From: Brachypterus glaber
Taxonomy: Eukaryota > Arthropoda > Insecta > Coleoptera > Kateretidae
Reading direction: 5' to 3'
DNA: 64,000 nt
NCBI GenBank assembly: GCA_958510825.1
Contig: OY294050.1
Coordinates: 3,635,340 to 3,699,339, forward strand
Positions 1 to 10,346 of the stretch are shown piece after piece. Position numbers and translations under genes: made by a program. The number at the start of each line of letters is the position of its first letter. Positions within the stretch are counted from its first letter, which is position 1. The notes under the pieces were generated by a model. That model saw nothing but the letters and a program-made list of their open reading frames with translations, searched no databases and was not told the origin of the DNA.

Positions 1-312
1 TGTTGACATTCTAATAACATCTTCCGTATTTTTTCTAATTCTTTCGAATAAGATAAGTAATCTTATTATAAATATATTTAAAAAACGAGGAGATTTCTTA
101 CAATCCTGTCGGGTGCAAGGATATAATAAGGTGGAGCTTCACATTACTCATACTTTCCTGCAGATGACAGGCTAAGTTGATGTGCCATCGAGTCCTTGGG
201 ATCCTTTAATATTTATTGGCAGGATTCCACTGCTTTTATACAATAAAATTATCGGTTTAGGATTTAGCCGTACGAGGAATGTAGGCAGCTAACAAAATAA
301 TACTTTTCCTAT
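1..312. other. AT-rich flank, nothing recognised
   Basis: I see no coding potential, inverted repeat or tandem repeat here. Confidence 0.5.
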
Positions 313-707
313 ATAGAAAAAACGGATTCCTTGAACCAAGGACACGTGTCTTTGTATATGTTCAAAGCCATATTCTCTTGTTTCAAGGCTGGCATTTTCT
401 TTGACCAAAGTTAATGTCCTTGAATGAAGAGCACGAGTTTTGGAATAAAAATACGGATTCCTTGAACCAAGGACACGTGTCTTTGTATATGTTCAAAGCC
501 ATATTCTCTTGTTTCAAGGCTGGCATTTTCTTTGACCAAAGTTAATGTCCTTGAATGAAGAGCACGAGTTTTGGAATAAAAATCCGCGCTCTTTATACAA
601 GGACATTGACTTTGGTTCAAGAAAATGCCAGCCTTGAAACAAGAGAATATGGCTTTGAACATATCCAAAGACACGTGTCCTTGGTTCAAGGAATCCGTTT
701 TTTCTAT
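313..707. mobile_element. Foldback MITE (family A) with duplicated left arm
   Basis: The ends are inverted repeats starting ATAGAAAAAACGGATTCC, and each arm runs on for about 125 bp through the shared words TTCAAAGCCATATTCTC and GGACACGTG. The left arm is present twice in tandem (323-453 and 454-583, period 131), apparently without a difference, followed by the inverted right arm at 584-707. Related copies lie at 44223-44488 and 55503-55665, with a solo end at 54907-54935. There is no transposase, so this is a non-autonomous element. The superfamily is not assigned. A short ORF across it is only a by-product of the repeat. Confidence 0.85.
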
Positions 708-779
708 GTATAGTTCCTACGTACACTGCCCTGTAAAAGAGCTTTCCCATTTTTCATCTCCGCGCGTTAAATAGATTTT

Positions 780-1200
780 TTTATTATCAGGTTCACTTTC
801 AGCAACCTTAAAAACCCCAATTTATCAATTTTTACGAAAACTACTACCTGCGCCTCAGGGGGGGATTTAGAAAAAAATTATTCAGCACCCTTAAAAACCC
901 TGATATATCAATTTTTCAATAAAATCACCCGCCGCCCCTTAGGGGGTAAAATTAGAAAAAAAAATATTGTCAGATTCAGATTCGTCGACCCCAAAAACCC
1001 CTGCATACCAATTTAACGAAAATATGGAAAATATTTAAATATATTTACCCCCTTATCCCTTCGGGGGTGGAGTTAGAAAAATATTATTATCAGATTTAAT
1101 TTCAGCAATCTTAAAAACTCCTATATAACAATTTTAAATTTTTTGTAAAAAAATATGTATTTTTCCCTTCTTGTCGCACCCCAAAAATAGGTGCGCCTGA
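780..1200. repeat. Four degenerate ~95-bp tandem units (family X)
   Basis: Four imperfect units begin near 780, 878, 963 and 1082. Each contains a TCAG...CAACCTTAAAAACCCC-like segment, then an AATTTT stretch, then a C-rich/G-rich turn such as CCCTTCGGGGG and TTAGAAAAA. The last unit runs into a TTTTTCCC...CGCACCCCAA segment also seen at 43.43 kb and 44.64 kb. A related unit closes the window at 63885-64000. Non-coding. Confidence 0.6.
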
Positions 1201-1663
1201 TAAGAACATTTTAATTTTATTTTCTGTTTTAGATTTTTTATCGATATAAATAACCATTGAGGCGAAATGGCTCAAATTAATAATACTGTATATATAAAAT
1301 GGATGTTTCCACCCATAGTCTTTTGCTGGAAGTATTGTTAAATAAACTCTATTCAACACCAAAATGACCAAAGAGGGACACCCCAGAGAAAATATATCTT
1401 CTACTTGGAAGCTTTTGATTTATTGTTATTATACTATCTTCAGATCGTATAAGCTCAAATATAAATAAATATTATTTGATTTACTCTCAGTTCATGTCTT
1501 TATTTATGGCTAATATAATAATGAATACTTAAAGAACAATAACATTATACTAAGAATTTGTCACCGTATTAAATACTAAACTATATTTATTTGATAGAAT
1601 TATATTATAATAATAAGTGCTCTATTTAAAAATATATGTTTTGTTGCATTTGTAAATTACCGT
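1201..1663. other. AT-rich spacer
   Basis: No gene is recognised. Around 1557-1580 there is a trace resembling one end of the palindromic element at 15608-15808 (GTCACCGTATTAAATACTA against GTTACCGTAGTAAATACTA). Confidence 0.4.
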
Positions 1664-2125
1664 TTAACCCTTTCCTTCCGGATTTGTTTTCTTTGAATTC
1701 GGAAACTTTTTTTTGTGTATATAAAACAAAATGCTATTAAAGTACGACACAAGTGAATTTTTTTTTATATTTTTTTACAAAAAATAAGTGGGATGTTTGT
1801 CCCAATATAAAATATTATCTGACCATTGTGAGTGTGAGTTAGTGTGTCAAATTAAAAAAAAATAATAAATATTTCGGATTCGTATGTAAAAAACTTTTCT
1901 ACATAAGAATCCGATAAAAAAAAGAATTACGTTAATTTGACACACTAACTGTGTTTCTTTGTGCAGGGTCACTTATAGGTAAGTATTGATACCACTTGAT
2001 ATCAAGTTTGGACTATAAAATACTAATATGTCCCTGTTCTGTGTATTTTAAATGTTCTTTTTGGCTATAAGATATTAGGAACATCTGCTGGGACATATAT
2101 GTCCCTACAGGAGCGAAAGGGTTAA
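1664..2125. mobile_element. piggyBac-like TTAA MITE (copy 1)
   Basis: TTAA tetranucleotides at 1664-1667 and 2122-2125 flank inverted ends CCCTTTCCTTCC and, on the other strand, CCCTTTCGCTCC (10 of 12 match). TTAA target duplication with termini beginning CCC is characteristic of the piggyBac superfamily. The interior carries a GGGACATATATGTCCC palindrome near the right end and no transposase. A second palindromic element (1820-1973) appears nested inside. The 47466-47761 element has the same architecture. Confidence 0.65.
1820..1973. mobile_element. Palindromic MITE (family C), nested
   Basis: The right end reads TGACACACTAACTGTG then TTTCTTTGTGCAGGGTCAC. The left arm is the diverged inverse (GTTAGTGTGTCAAATTA). 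A cleaner copy is at 59855-59969, where both arms end GTGAC/GTCAC and share CAAAGAAAC and GTGTCAAATTTACG. It sits inside the TTAA element, so it is the younger insertion or an integral part of it. Confidence 0.55.
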
Positions 2126-2470
2126 ACATATCTAATGTCTCATACTTGCAGTCGAAAAAAAAGTATAACACGTATGGTATAGTCATTCCACACTCGCGGA
2201 ACTGTCATAATCGCCTTGCGGCTCGTATCCCAAACTTTATTCACCTATCAAAATTTTAATATTGCAGGGTGGTTCTACATTAAAAACTATAAAAAAAGTT
2301 CCCATATACAAACATCCAGAAATCCCTTCTAAGGGAGCTACGTTCCCTTAAAAAGTTTTATTCTCCGCAGTACTCTTAAAATTTTTGAACCTAGATGTAT
2401 ACGAGCTTTTTTTCACAGTATTGAAATTTTTATTGGTGCATTTTTTAGTTCCTATTTTTGATGCTCAGAA
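2126..2470. other. Dispersed repeat fragment, otherwise empty
   Basis: Around 2262-2350 the words CAGGGTG and TAAGGGAGCTACG occur in the same order as at 61217-61345, so this is a copy of a dispersed insect-type repeat. No coding sequence is seen. Confidence 0.4.
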
Positions 2471-2477
2471 CGTGGAA

Positions 2478-2523
2478 TTGCCAAGCATTTTCGAGAAAAT
2501 TGCAATTCTCGAAAATGCTTGGC
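2478..2523. repeat. Short perfect hairpin
   Basis: CCAAGCATTTTCGAGAA and its exact reverse complement are separated by about 8 bases. It could be a very short foldback relic. It has no terminator or coding context. Confidence 0.6.
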
Positions 2524-3389
2524 CCCACCGTGTGTATAATTAGAGAATCATATTTTATTAATAAAATGTCAAAAAATCTACAGATAAAAAGGTTGGGATA
2601 TTGTCCCCCATTTTGCACGTCCCTGGTTAAAATTATCAGATAAAAATTACACAAGGATAGCCTTTATCAATGTTAAGGCATGTGCAAAAATTGTTACTGT
2701 AGATCATGGGGTTCCAGGTTTATTAGTTAAAACCTACTTTTCTGATATACCTTTAGGAAGGTCGTAGCTCGCTTAGAGTTCATTTCCGGACCAACCTTTA
2801 TAGGAACTTTTTTTCGTATTTTGAGACCTAGAATCACCTCTTAAATTTTGTACCTTATTTCTAAATCGCCCTGTAGAATAAACTATTTTAACGTTTAATC
2901 TACCCTAATAATAAATCAAACTGAATTTGTTGCTCCGATATTTGATATGTTTCTTGCCTTTCTTTTGAATAGTTTTTAAGCCAAATGAACAAACTTTACT
3001 CATACCGGAAGTGAAAGAAATCGAATTAAGTAAAATCCTCGCCTTTTGTTCAGATCAGATGTTTATTTTAAGGATTTTCTTTCCAAAGAAAAATTACTTT
3101 TTTCTTAAACAAAAAAAATTAAATTTATTTTAGTTGTAGGTTGTATACATAAGAAAATATAAGGCACAGTTTTCTGCACTGGTAACCTAAATTCAAGATT
3201 TTATCAAAGCTAACACGCTATTTACCGAAAAAAGAAATAGGTTAATATGTTAATAATAATTATTATTATAACAATTTGTTTTATTTTACATTTAAATAGG
3301 AAAAAGATTAATTATAGTTAATCTTTTTAATATAACTGTATATCGAATTCCACCACACCATGTTTTTTTACTCTGTATGGATGGATGGT
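2524..3389. other. AT-rich stretch with one dispersed repeat
   Basis: At about 2805-2880 the words GAGACCTAGAATCACC and CTTAAATTTTGTA match, in inverse orientation, a repeat at 31835-31910; another copy is at 36720-36790. Nothing else is recognised. Confidence 0.4.
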
Positions 3390-3601
3390 TACATTACATT
3401 ACATTACATGTGTGTTTAACCTCGTACTATTCTACTTAATTAAGCATCCCCTAAGTCCAGGACTTGTGTGGGCTAGTAGTAGAGGGAACCAGCGGCTTAT
3501 ACTGACTTTCGAACCAGTTTATAGGGAGTGTCCGTTTCACTTATGTCCTTCGCCAAATTTCAATTATTAATTAACTGAAAAAGGCAAATCGGCGCCAGTG
3601 A
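3390..3601 (-). mobile_element. tRNA-derived SINE, 5'-truncated copy
   Basis: On the minus strand the body is shared with 14011-14284 and 38609-38875 (the words AGTCCTGGACTTAGGGG and GCCTTTTTCAGTTAATTAAT), and it ends in a (TGTAA)n tail at 3391-3410. The tRNA-like head stops at GGCGCCG, so boxes A and B are missing. A 5' truncation with an intact simple-repeat tail is typical of target-primed reverse transcription. Confidence 0.75.
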
Positions 3602-3688
3602 TTATTTTCTTCATTTGAAAACATGTATGTTTCAAAAAAAATAGTAATTTATTTTTAACTAAAAACACTTGTTAACAGAATAGTATAC

Positions 3689-3800
3689 AGGTCTCCCGAA
3701 AACTGGTACTTTTCCTCGACCTATAAATGGTCTCAGCACTTCGTGCTTTGCCCATTAATAAGGTCTCCGAAAAGTACTATTTTCCAAGTCGACCTGTAAT
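3689..3800 (+). repeat. Two-copy 38-bp direct repeat, period 72
   Basis: Segments starting AGGTCTCCCGAAAACTGG (3689) and AGGTCTCCGAAAAGTACT (3761) both run to CGACCT. Between them is a small GCACTTCGTGC hairpin. The origin is unknown, and 3602-4197 otherwise holds nothing I recognise. Confidence 0.5.
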
Positions 3801-4197
3801 CTACTATTAATTTTAAGTGAGTTAAATATGTGAGAACTCTTTCTGTTTGCAAAAACCGACCCTAAACGTAGTGGCTTAACGCATATTTTTTGAGGTAATA
3901 AACTTTCACTTACTCTTACTCTAAATTTGTAACCAGTAACCCCAAAAGGGTAAGTATTTAAATGTTTGAGGTGAGAATTTTATAAATGCCCGGCTGACAT
4001 TTATGTAATATTTTCCAGACTGACTTGTCAGAGCTTTTAAGTGGGTTTTGATGATTATGAAAATTTTATTTAACCTAAAAGTTTTAAATTCATACATAAA
4101 AGCTTAGCTTTTATCTTTCATACTTAAGAGTGCAACTTGCAAAAGGGGTTAAACTTCGTTTTTGGCGATATGCGGTTTTTGCATGAAATCGGTATAA

Positions 4198-4309
4198 GGG
4201 AACGTTCAAGTATTACGTAACGCTTCTAGGGGGGGGTGGGGTTCATTTTGAAGTGTTACGACCATGTTAATGGTATAGGAAAAGCGTTACGTAATACTTG
4301 ATCGTTCTC
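4198..4309. mobile_element. Palindromic MITE (family I, GGGAACGTTCAAG ends)
   Basis: The inverted ends are GGGAACGTTCAAGTATTACG and a slightly decayed inverse ending at 4309, with the inner word TAACGC on both sides. Other members are 10347-10585 (long arms), 12279-12375 (left end lost), 10971-10996 (solo end), 17057-17090 and 56412-56450. Confidence 0.75.
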
Positions 4310-4605
4310 TAATGTAATAATACTTGACCTAAATACACAGTGTTTGCATTCTTTAGGCGAAAAAAAAAAGGAAATGATTCTACATCACATAACATAGAAA
4401 AAAAACAACAAAGAAACATATAAAAGGGGGAACTAAAAAAGCACCAAGTATTCTTCACCAAAACACCTAAATTTAATGTTAAAGGAGCAATAGCCTTTTA
4501 AAAAGTAAAATTTTTCATTTTTGGTGGCACAAAATTTTAGTTTCTCTTTAATTGCATTTTTTTGATCCCACACTAAATTACACTTTTTATGTATTTTTAC
4601 CAACG

Positions 4606-4849
4606 AACTAATGACTCGTCTCTCTAGAATACACATACCGTTAATATAAACTATCGCCAACATCTCGGTTTGTTTGTTAACAAATAGTAGGTATATTCAG
4701 GCCTGAACAATAACAATAACCAGTAACTGTTATTGTTGTCTCTGTTAGAACAAAGCTGTGCAAGTAAGACATAGGAATGTATATGTTGGCTACGTTTTTG
4801 TCAGTTTTTACGAATGAAATGCCTATTCTAGAGAGAAGAGTTATTAGTT
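4606..4849. mobile_element. 244-bp inverted-repeat element (family D), copy 1
   Basis: The ends are AACTAATGACTCGTCTCTCT...AGAATA and the inverse of AACTAATAACTCTTCTCTCT. The interior contains a palindromic word ACCAGTAACTGTTATTG. Copies at 47196-47433 and 61749-61992 have the same length and interior. No transposase is present. Confidence 0.8.
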
Positions 4850-5621
4850 TGTTTATTTTTACTCAAAGTATCCATATTCTTTTTACAAAAAAAAAAACAA
4901 AAGTCCAAACACACTTTTCTGGTTTTCTGTTTTGTGATGTAGAATCTCCTTTATATATACATTCTTTAGTATATTCTTTACAGTGGATAGTATATTGCGT
5001 TTCGATGCTTTAATCTCGTGGACTTACTTAATTTTTTACATATGAAAAACTGTTGCCCTAGATTTTTGTGTACAAATTGTTTTTTTTTAGAAATTGGAAA
5101 GAATATTCTTTATATTGAGATAATTTGTTCTTTTCGCCAAAGGTTGACAATATCGTTATTTATAAATCTTCATCGATTACACGGGCTTTTTTCACGCCTA
5201 AATTCCCATTATTTACCCTAAATCTGTTGTTCAAGCGAGTTAGATTTGTAACTCCCGATTAATAAATACTCCTAACTGGGGCAATGATAAAAACGGAAGT
5301 AATAAATACTGCAATTATAACTACGGTAGTTAGGTCTCGTGTAAACAAAAGCAATGGCCCTTATGAAAGCTGTGCTCTTAACTTTTCTATTTTGTTTTAC
5401 CGCAACAGCTTCAGAACTTCAACTCTCAACATTCTTTAAATTCTTACGTTTCACTTATTTTAGATACAAAATACCAGTCATAATACAAGTCTTAAATTGC
5501 AATATAATCAAAACTTTGTTTTTTTTTCGTTCCATTAACTTTGTTGAAAAATTAAACCACAGGCAAAACATATTTTTGATATTGGAAATGTCTTATATCT
5601 CGAAACCCATAAATTTTTGTC
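4850..5621. other. AT-rich stretch, nothing recognised
   Basis: Only short open frames without recognisable similarity occur here. Confidence 0.4.
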
Positions 5622-5876
5622 ATAATTGTCACGATTTTTGTTTTCCTCGCGATTTCTCATGATTTTGTCACAATTGTCACGATTTTTGTTGGCATTTTCC
5701 TTACGATTTCCCACGATTTTGTCACGATTCTTGTAACGATTTTTGTTGGAATTTTCCTCACGATTTCTCACGATTGTGTCACAATTTTTTTTTTTTGGAT
5801 TTTTTTTACGATTTCTGACGATTTTGTCACGACTTATCATAATTTTCACGATTTTTGTTAAGATTTCCCTCAAGAT
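5622..5876. repeat. Degenerate minisatellite with TCACGATTTTTGT core
   Basis: The words CACGATTTTTGT, TTTTCCTCACGATTTC and GATTTTGTCAC recur irregularly about every 12-30 bp, grouping into units of roughly 60 bp. Read on the minus strand this gives a low-complexity frame rich in the DK/RNREENxNKN pattern, which is explained by the repeat and is not a protein domain. Confidence 0.75.
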
Positions 5877-5933
5877 CGTGTAGGGATGTTAAGGAGTCGG
5901 GAAATTGAGGACAATTAAAACTTAAAATAAAAC

Positions 5934-6752
5934 CTGCCCTACTACGCTAGAAAGCAGTAACTCCATTTGTCGCATACATAGAGAAGAAAAGAGTCCTGCC
6001 TGCGCAAGATTATTTTGTGACAGAACGGGGCAGCGAAATGACGTAACGCAATATAACTGACGTTGCGCAGTACGCATCTCTATCAGCTGTGAAATGCTGT
6101 CGGTCGTAAAACGATTCGTCATCCCAGTATTCATTTGTCTTATCTCCAAAAATCCCTCAGTAAAAATCTTAAAATGTCCGAAAATAGAGATTGGCAAACC
6201 AATACTGGGGTGACGAATTATTAGTAGTTTGTTTATACTGTCAGTACTATCAGATCGTCGTTTGTTTCTGTTCATTTTTCGACTTCTACTGTGTTTTAAT
6301 TGTTTTTTTGCTGAATTTTTTTATAACTTTAAACATGACCTGTATTGTTGCTTTATGAAGAACAAAGGGTCAATCCCTGGTGTACTCAAAGTAGGTGTAC
6401 AAAATCCCGAAATTCAACACACACCTCGAAAAATTCTTATAAAATAATTTTAAAAAACTATTTCGACGTTTCTTCGTAGATATTTATTGTTTTTTGTTGA
6501 TTTTTTTACAATTTTTATTTGACACATAAAAGTAAGGTTAAAAATACTTGTCAAAAACAACAATAGTAGTGCGCATGTGCAAGTTTATCTCAGATGTGCT
6601 AGGCACATTTATCACAGTATTCCGCAACGGCTTTGGAGGTCTTTCCTTTTCTATGGTCGCATAGCATCGTTTTTAAAATATTACATCAGAGTTGACGTCA
6701 AAACGTCGCTAGGTGACAAATGGAGTTACTGTTTTCTAGCGTAGTAGGGCAG
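5934..6752. mobile_element. 819-bp inverted-repeat element with internal hairpin
   Basis: The terminal inverted repeats are CTGCCCTACTACGCTAGAAA followed by CAGTAACTCCATTTGTC; the right copy is the inverse (GACAAATGGAGTTACTG...TAGGGCAG). An internal pair, ATTCGTCATCCCAGTATT and its near-inverse ending GTGACGAAT, lies at about 6114-6221. No transposase frame is seen. No obvious target duplication is seen. Confidence 0.75.
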
Positions 6753-7454
6753 TTAAGACCTTATAAATATCTAATCGTTAGTGTGTAGGTTCCACAATTT
6801 TCAATTAATTCTTTCCACTAACGAGAAAAGGAAAATTTAATTTAAAAAATAAACATAACCTATAGTTTCCATTCATCAAGAGTGGAACTACAAGTGCCAG
6901 CTCTCATTCATTACCTTATCGAGCCCTGCATTATAAAACAATTACAGTCCGAGTTTAAATTGACAAAAGTCGTGGCTATCGGAAAAATGCGATCAAAAAC
7001 CTGTTTAACATTATGACTGTTTTAAACCAGCCATAAGAAAGGGTTAGAAATAATGACTTATAATGCAGAAACCGTTACTTCGACACTCCCAAGCAACAAG
7101 GATGTAACTCAAGTTAGACCCATTTTGAGTTATACTCATAGGTAAACGCCTTGAAAAAAGACACACATGGTGGTACTACTCAGGTTTCTCCACAGTCCAC
7201 TTTAAGCAAAAGTTTACTTAAAATCACTAAAGTAAGAAATTCTAAACTTGAATATTATCAGAAACAAACAGTAAATAAACAATAAATACTTAAACAGTTA
7301 AATAGAGAATTTTATAAGCTTTCAAATGATGTATCACATGACTTCCTTTTCCACTTCAATCATTTACCCACCCTTAAATAACAAAAAAAAATATCCAGTT
7401 TGAAAATTCATTCATGGTTCTGAACGTCTGAACTTCTTATAGTGAAGTGGTTTA
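6753..7454. other. AT-rich stretch, nothing recognised
   Basis: No gene or family member is seen. There is only a small imperfect inverted pair near 7096-7135 (AACTCAAG/TTGAGTT). Confidence 0.4.
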
Positions 7455-7829
7455 TTATAAAATAATTAAAAAAAGGCTTATAATCGACTTCACGTTAATT
7501 TTATTATTGAAAACAATTAGTGTGACCGCGGTTTCGCTATAATAGATATAGCATCTACGGACTTAAATACATATAATGGGACATCTTTAACATTCTGGTC
7601 ATAAATAACACTAAGGACATTACACAATTAATAAATTAGGTAACCTAATTTATTAATTGTGTAATGTCCTTAGTGTTATTTATGACCAGAATGTTAAAGA
7701 TGTCCCATTATATGTATTTAAGTCCGTAGATGCTATATCTATTATAGCGAAACCGCGGTCACACTAATTGTTTTCAATAATAAAATTAACGTGAAGTCGA
7801 TTATAAGCCTTTTTTTAATTATTTTATAA
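7455..7829. repeat. Perfect 375-bp palindrome
   Basis: The left arm (7455-7641) is followed after a single base by its exact reverse complement (7643-7829). The centre is ATTAGGT-A-ACCTAAT and the ends are TTATAAAATAATT/AATTATTTTATAA. I compared the arms base by base and found no mismatch. Both arms carry ACCGCGGTTTCGC, an unusually GC-rich word here. No copy is seen elsewhere in the window. It is either a very young foldback element, a locus kept uniform by conversion, or an assembly or read-foldback artefact. Confidence 0.9.
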
Positions 7830-7918
7830 AAAAAAATATTTTAGAAATAAAGCTGTCATGAAAAATGACAATATATGAGTTACGGCTTTGTTGCTTGGGG
7901 GTATCGACTTATGTATCA

Positions 7919-8045
7919 GGAAGAATACAAAAAAGAAGAACAGGAAGAAGAAGAAGAAGAAGAAGAAGAAGAAGAAGAAAATAATAGAAAGAAGGAGAAA
8001 CAAGAAAGAATAAGACGAAAAAGAAGAGAAAAAAAGAACATATCG
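7919..8045 (+). repeat. Purine-rich (GAA)n microsatellite
   Basis: A GAAGAAGAA core at about 7947-7979 sits within AG-only sequence. The poly-Ser and poly-Phe frames across it are artefacts of the repeat. Confidence 0.85.
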
Positions 8046-8094
8046 ACGCAATAATGGCCCAGATTCACGTCAAATATTAAAGACCAAACGATAA

Positions 8095-8470
8095 AACAAA
8101 AATAGTGACGTACAGAGAATTTGCGAGTGACCTCATTGACCTCAATGACCTCAGAATGACGGCCTTCTGCATATTTGCAGCTAGGTACTCTGCTCCTTTG
8201 GAGCACGCCGGAATGATCTTTAATGCAGAGAGAAACGTCTGCCACATGCCACCAAGAGAACCAATAATGAGAACCACAAATTTGATAGAATACTCTGGAT
8301 AGAGCCTTTTGAGTTCGTAAAGAAGATCATGATACTTGGTCGGTTTTTTTCTCCTCTTTACGCACTATGTTTGTTTCAGCAGGTGCTGAAAACTTAACTA
8401 CAAACATAGTTTTAAGTTGTTTATCGAGGAGGACAATGTCAGGCTTATTAGAATGGAGCTCTCTACAACT
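8095..8470 (-). pseudogene. LINE remnant: endonuclease/C-terminal region of a reverse transcriptase
   Basis: Minus-strand translation gives, in order, HSNKPDIVLLDK, VVKFSAPAETNIVRKEEKKT, then after a frameshift near 8341-8348 (a T homopolymer on the + strand) YHDLLYELKRLYPEYS, VVLIIGSLGGMWQTFLSAL and AANMQKAVILRSLRSMR. This order matches the C-terminal region of non-LTR polyproteins with a restriction-like endonuclease (PD-X12-14-D/E). The acidic residue expected after VV is a lysine here, and the frame is broken, so it is dead. The clade (R2/R4-type) is an inference from the motif only. Confidence 0.7.
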
Positions 8471-8865
8471 AGAATTATGAAACAAAAGACGTCTACCCTA
8501 TCTCTATCTCATTTGTGCTACACTTTCCAGCCAACCAAATAAATAATGTATTTGTTTTTCATACAACAAATACAGTATTTATTTGATTGGCCGGAAAGTG
8601 TAGCAGTGAGCGGCACGAACGACATAGCTAATGTGAATCTGTAGAATAAGATAATTCTACTAAAATTTAGATGGCGCCAGTAATTTCTTTAATAAAAATA
8701 ATATAGTTACACTTTTCGCCCGGCCAAGTAAATATTGTATTTGTTCAACAAAGAACAAACACAGAATTTGTTTGGTTGGGTGGAAGTGGGAGTGTATGTA
8801 TGTCTTCTATCCTTTTTGGGTAGAACTTTTTTCCCTGTCTAATCTAAAGGGAGAAATCGCCATTG
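8454..8865 (-). repeat. Copy of the 0.4-kb two-hairpin module
   Basis: On the minus strand this matches the tandem units at 33836-35198 and the single copy at 55018-55436. It contains two palindromes, one around AAATACAGTATTTATTTG and one around CAAATACAATATTTACTTGG. It abuts the LINE remnant at AGCTCCAT, the same point where the array units end, so the module may belong to that retroelement or have inserted next to it. Confidence 0.8.
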
Positions 8866-8883
8866 ATTTGCCTGGAGTAGTTG

Positions 8884-8904
8884 TTATTATTATTATTATT
8901 ATTA

Positions 8905-8955
<51 letters not shown>
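8884..8955 (+). repeat. (ATT)n microsatellite
   Basis: Almost uninterrupted ATT triplets; one extra T breaks the phase near 8907. Confidence 0.95.
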
Positions 8956-9446
8956 TCGAAAGGACCCTTAAGAAAACGTAATTGTGTGCTAAAACAATTG
9001 ATTTTTTTAATTCATATTTTGCAAATAAACTATTGTTTTTCTTTTGTAATTAGTACCTTTTCTTTTGTCAGGATCGTATTCATAATGCTACGGATGTTTA
9101 TTCAATAATCCTTGCGGTTTGTGAAAATCACGCGACAGCCTACTTAACTAAATCGCCCAGTTATAATGAGGTTTGCAATTACCAACATATACTACTACGT
9201 CATTTGTATAATGTTGGCATGATTGATTACACCAGTTGTCGCATACTTTGCATAAATTCGATGCCTTACTTATAGAACATTGTAAAAAAAATCAGGAAAG
9301 AATATTTCAAAATTTTAAGGTAAATATGTGTATTTATATACTTTTCAATTAAAAATATCAAAGTAAAAATTTAAAAAAAATAGTTAATTTTTAGTAATAT
9401 TTGAGGAAACTTTCACAAAAATTTTAAGATATTATCAGAAAAGTTT

Positions 9447-9721
9447 TAGTTAGGAAAACATCATCTCATTACTTAGCCGAGTGTGTCAGATACGACAGGA
9501 TCAGGTTCAAGTCTTTGAAACTCAAAGACTCAACCAAGAGGAACTAAGAGATCTCCCCTGGGCCAATATCCTGACTTTTATTGAAAGGACGGGCACGTTT
9601 AAGGAGGACTCAAATTAGTAAATGGCTGGGATTGCCTGGAGTGACAAAAAGGGCCAGAAATGACCTAGTGGTCCGGCTTTGGCGAACCCAAAAAATTTTA
9701 CTACTACTACTAGTTAGGAAA
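9447..9721 (+). mobile_element. 5'-truncated LINE insertion with 11-bp target duplication
   Basis: TAGTTAGGAAA occurs exactly at 9447-9457 and 9711-9721. Between them, from about 9472, an open frame reads SRVCQIRQ...RLNQEELRDLPWANILTFI...TGTFKED and stops at 9616. It resembles the C-terminal tail of LINE ORF2 proteins, where a (W/L)xxILxFIxxTG pattern is common. A short 3' UTR follows, ending in AAAATTTTACTACTACTAC. 5' truncation, a 3' simple tail and an exact duplication together indicate target-primed reverse transcription. The family assignment is tentative; the insertion structure is clear. Confidence 0.8.
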
Positions 9722-10346
9722 GTTTCAGAAAAGTAATATGATATTACTTATATCCTTAGTGCAAGTTGAGTTACTAATAATTTTGTTGCATTTTGCTTGG
9801 AAATTCCTTAAAGCTAAATGTTTTTGAGATTAAACTTACATGAAAGATTTTTTTATGGATTATTTCATAATAAAGTTAACAATATGAAAATTAAAAGTAA
9901 AATTAAAAACAAAAACAAAAATCTAAGAAAAATTTCAGAAACATTGCAGGATATTATGAGAAAAAAATAAGAAATCTCAGAAAGATGTTTAAAGTAAAAA
10001 GTTTATTTGAAAACTAATGAGTATCTCCGTTTAAGTTATTTATTTAATTTAATTTAGTAATTTAAATTAATTTTTGCATGATTTTTCAAATCTTTACAAA
10101 ATTGGGTGATGATACTCTGGTGAAAACTTATCGATTAAACCTGAACCTTGCCGACATTTATAAAGTGAAAAAATTGATTTTTTCTACATAATATTCTTGC
10201 TAAATTTATACCAAAGTAAAAAACATTATCAGAGAAAGGAATCCATTTACAGACGCCTGAAAAAGTGTTGGGGAATAAGGGAGGGGGAAGAGAATCATAA
10301 CCTAGTATAACAAAACGTAATGCTGTAAAAAAAAATACGTTCTAGA
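9722..10346. other. AT-rich stretch, nothing recognised
   Basis: No gene, hairpin or family member is identified. Confidence 0.4.

Noticed and set aside
1430..1460. Another CTGAAGA word (minus strand), considered as a hammerhead core
   Set aside because: No GAAA follows at a suitable distance and no stem II can be formed.
5535..5873. Minus-strand 112-codon frame rich in Asn, Arg, Asp and Lys
   Set aside because: It is a read-through of the CACGATTTTTGT minisatellite; the residue pattern follows the DNA repeat and has no domain.
7824..8245. Poly-Phe and poly-Ser minus-strand frames
   Set aside because: They are translations of the GAA microsatellite and of the antisense of the LINE remnant.
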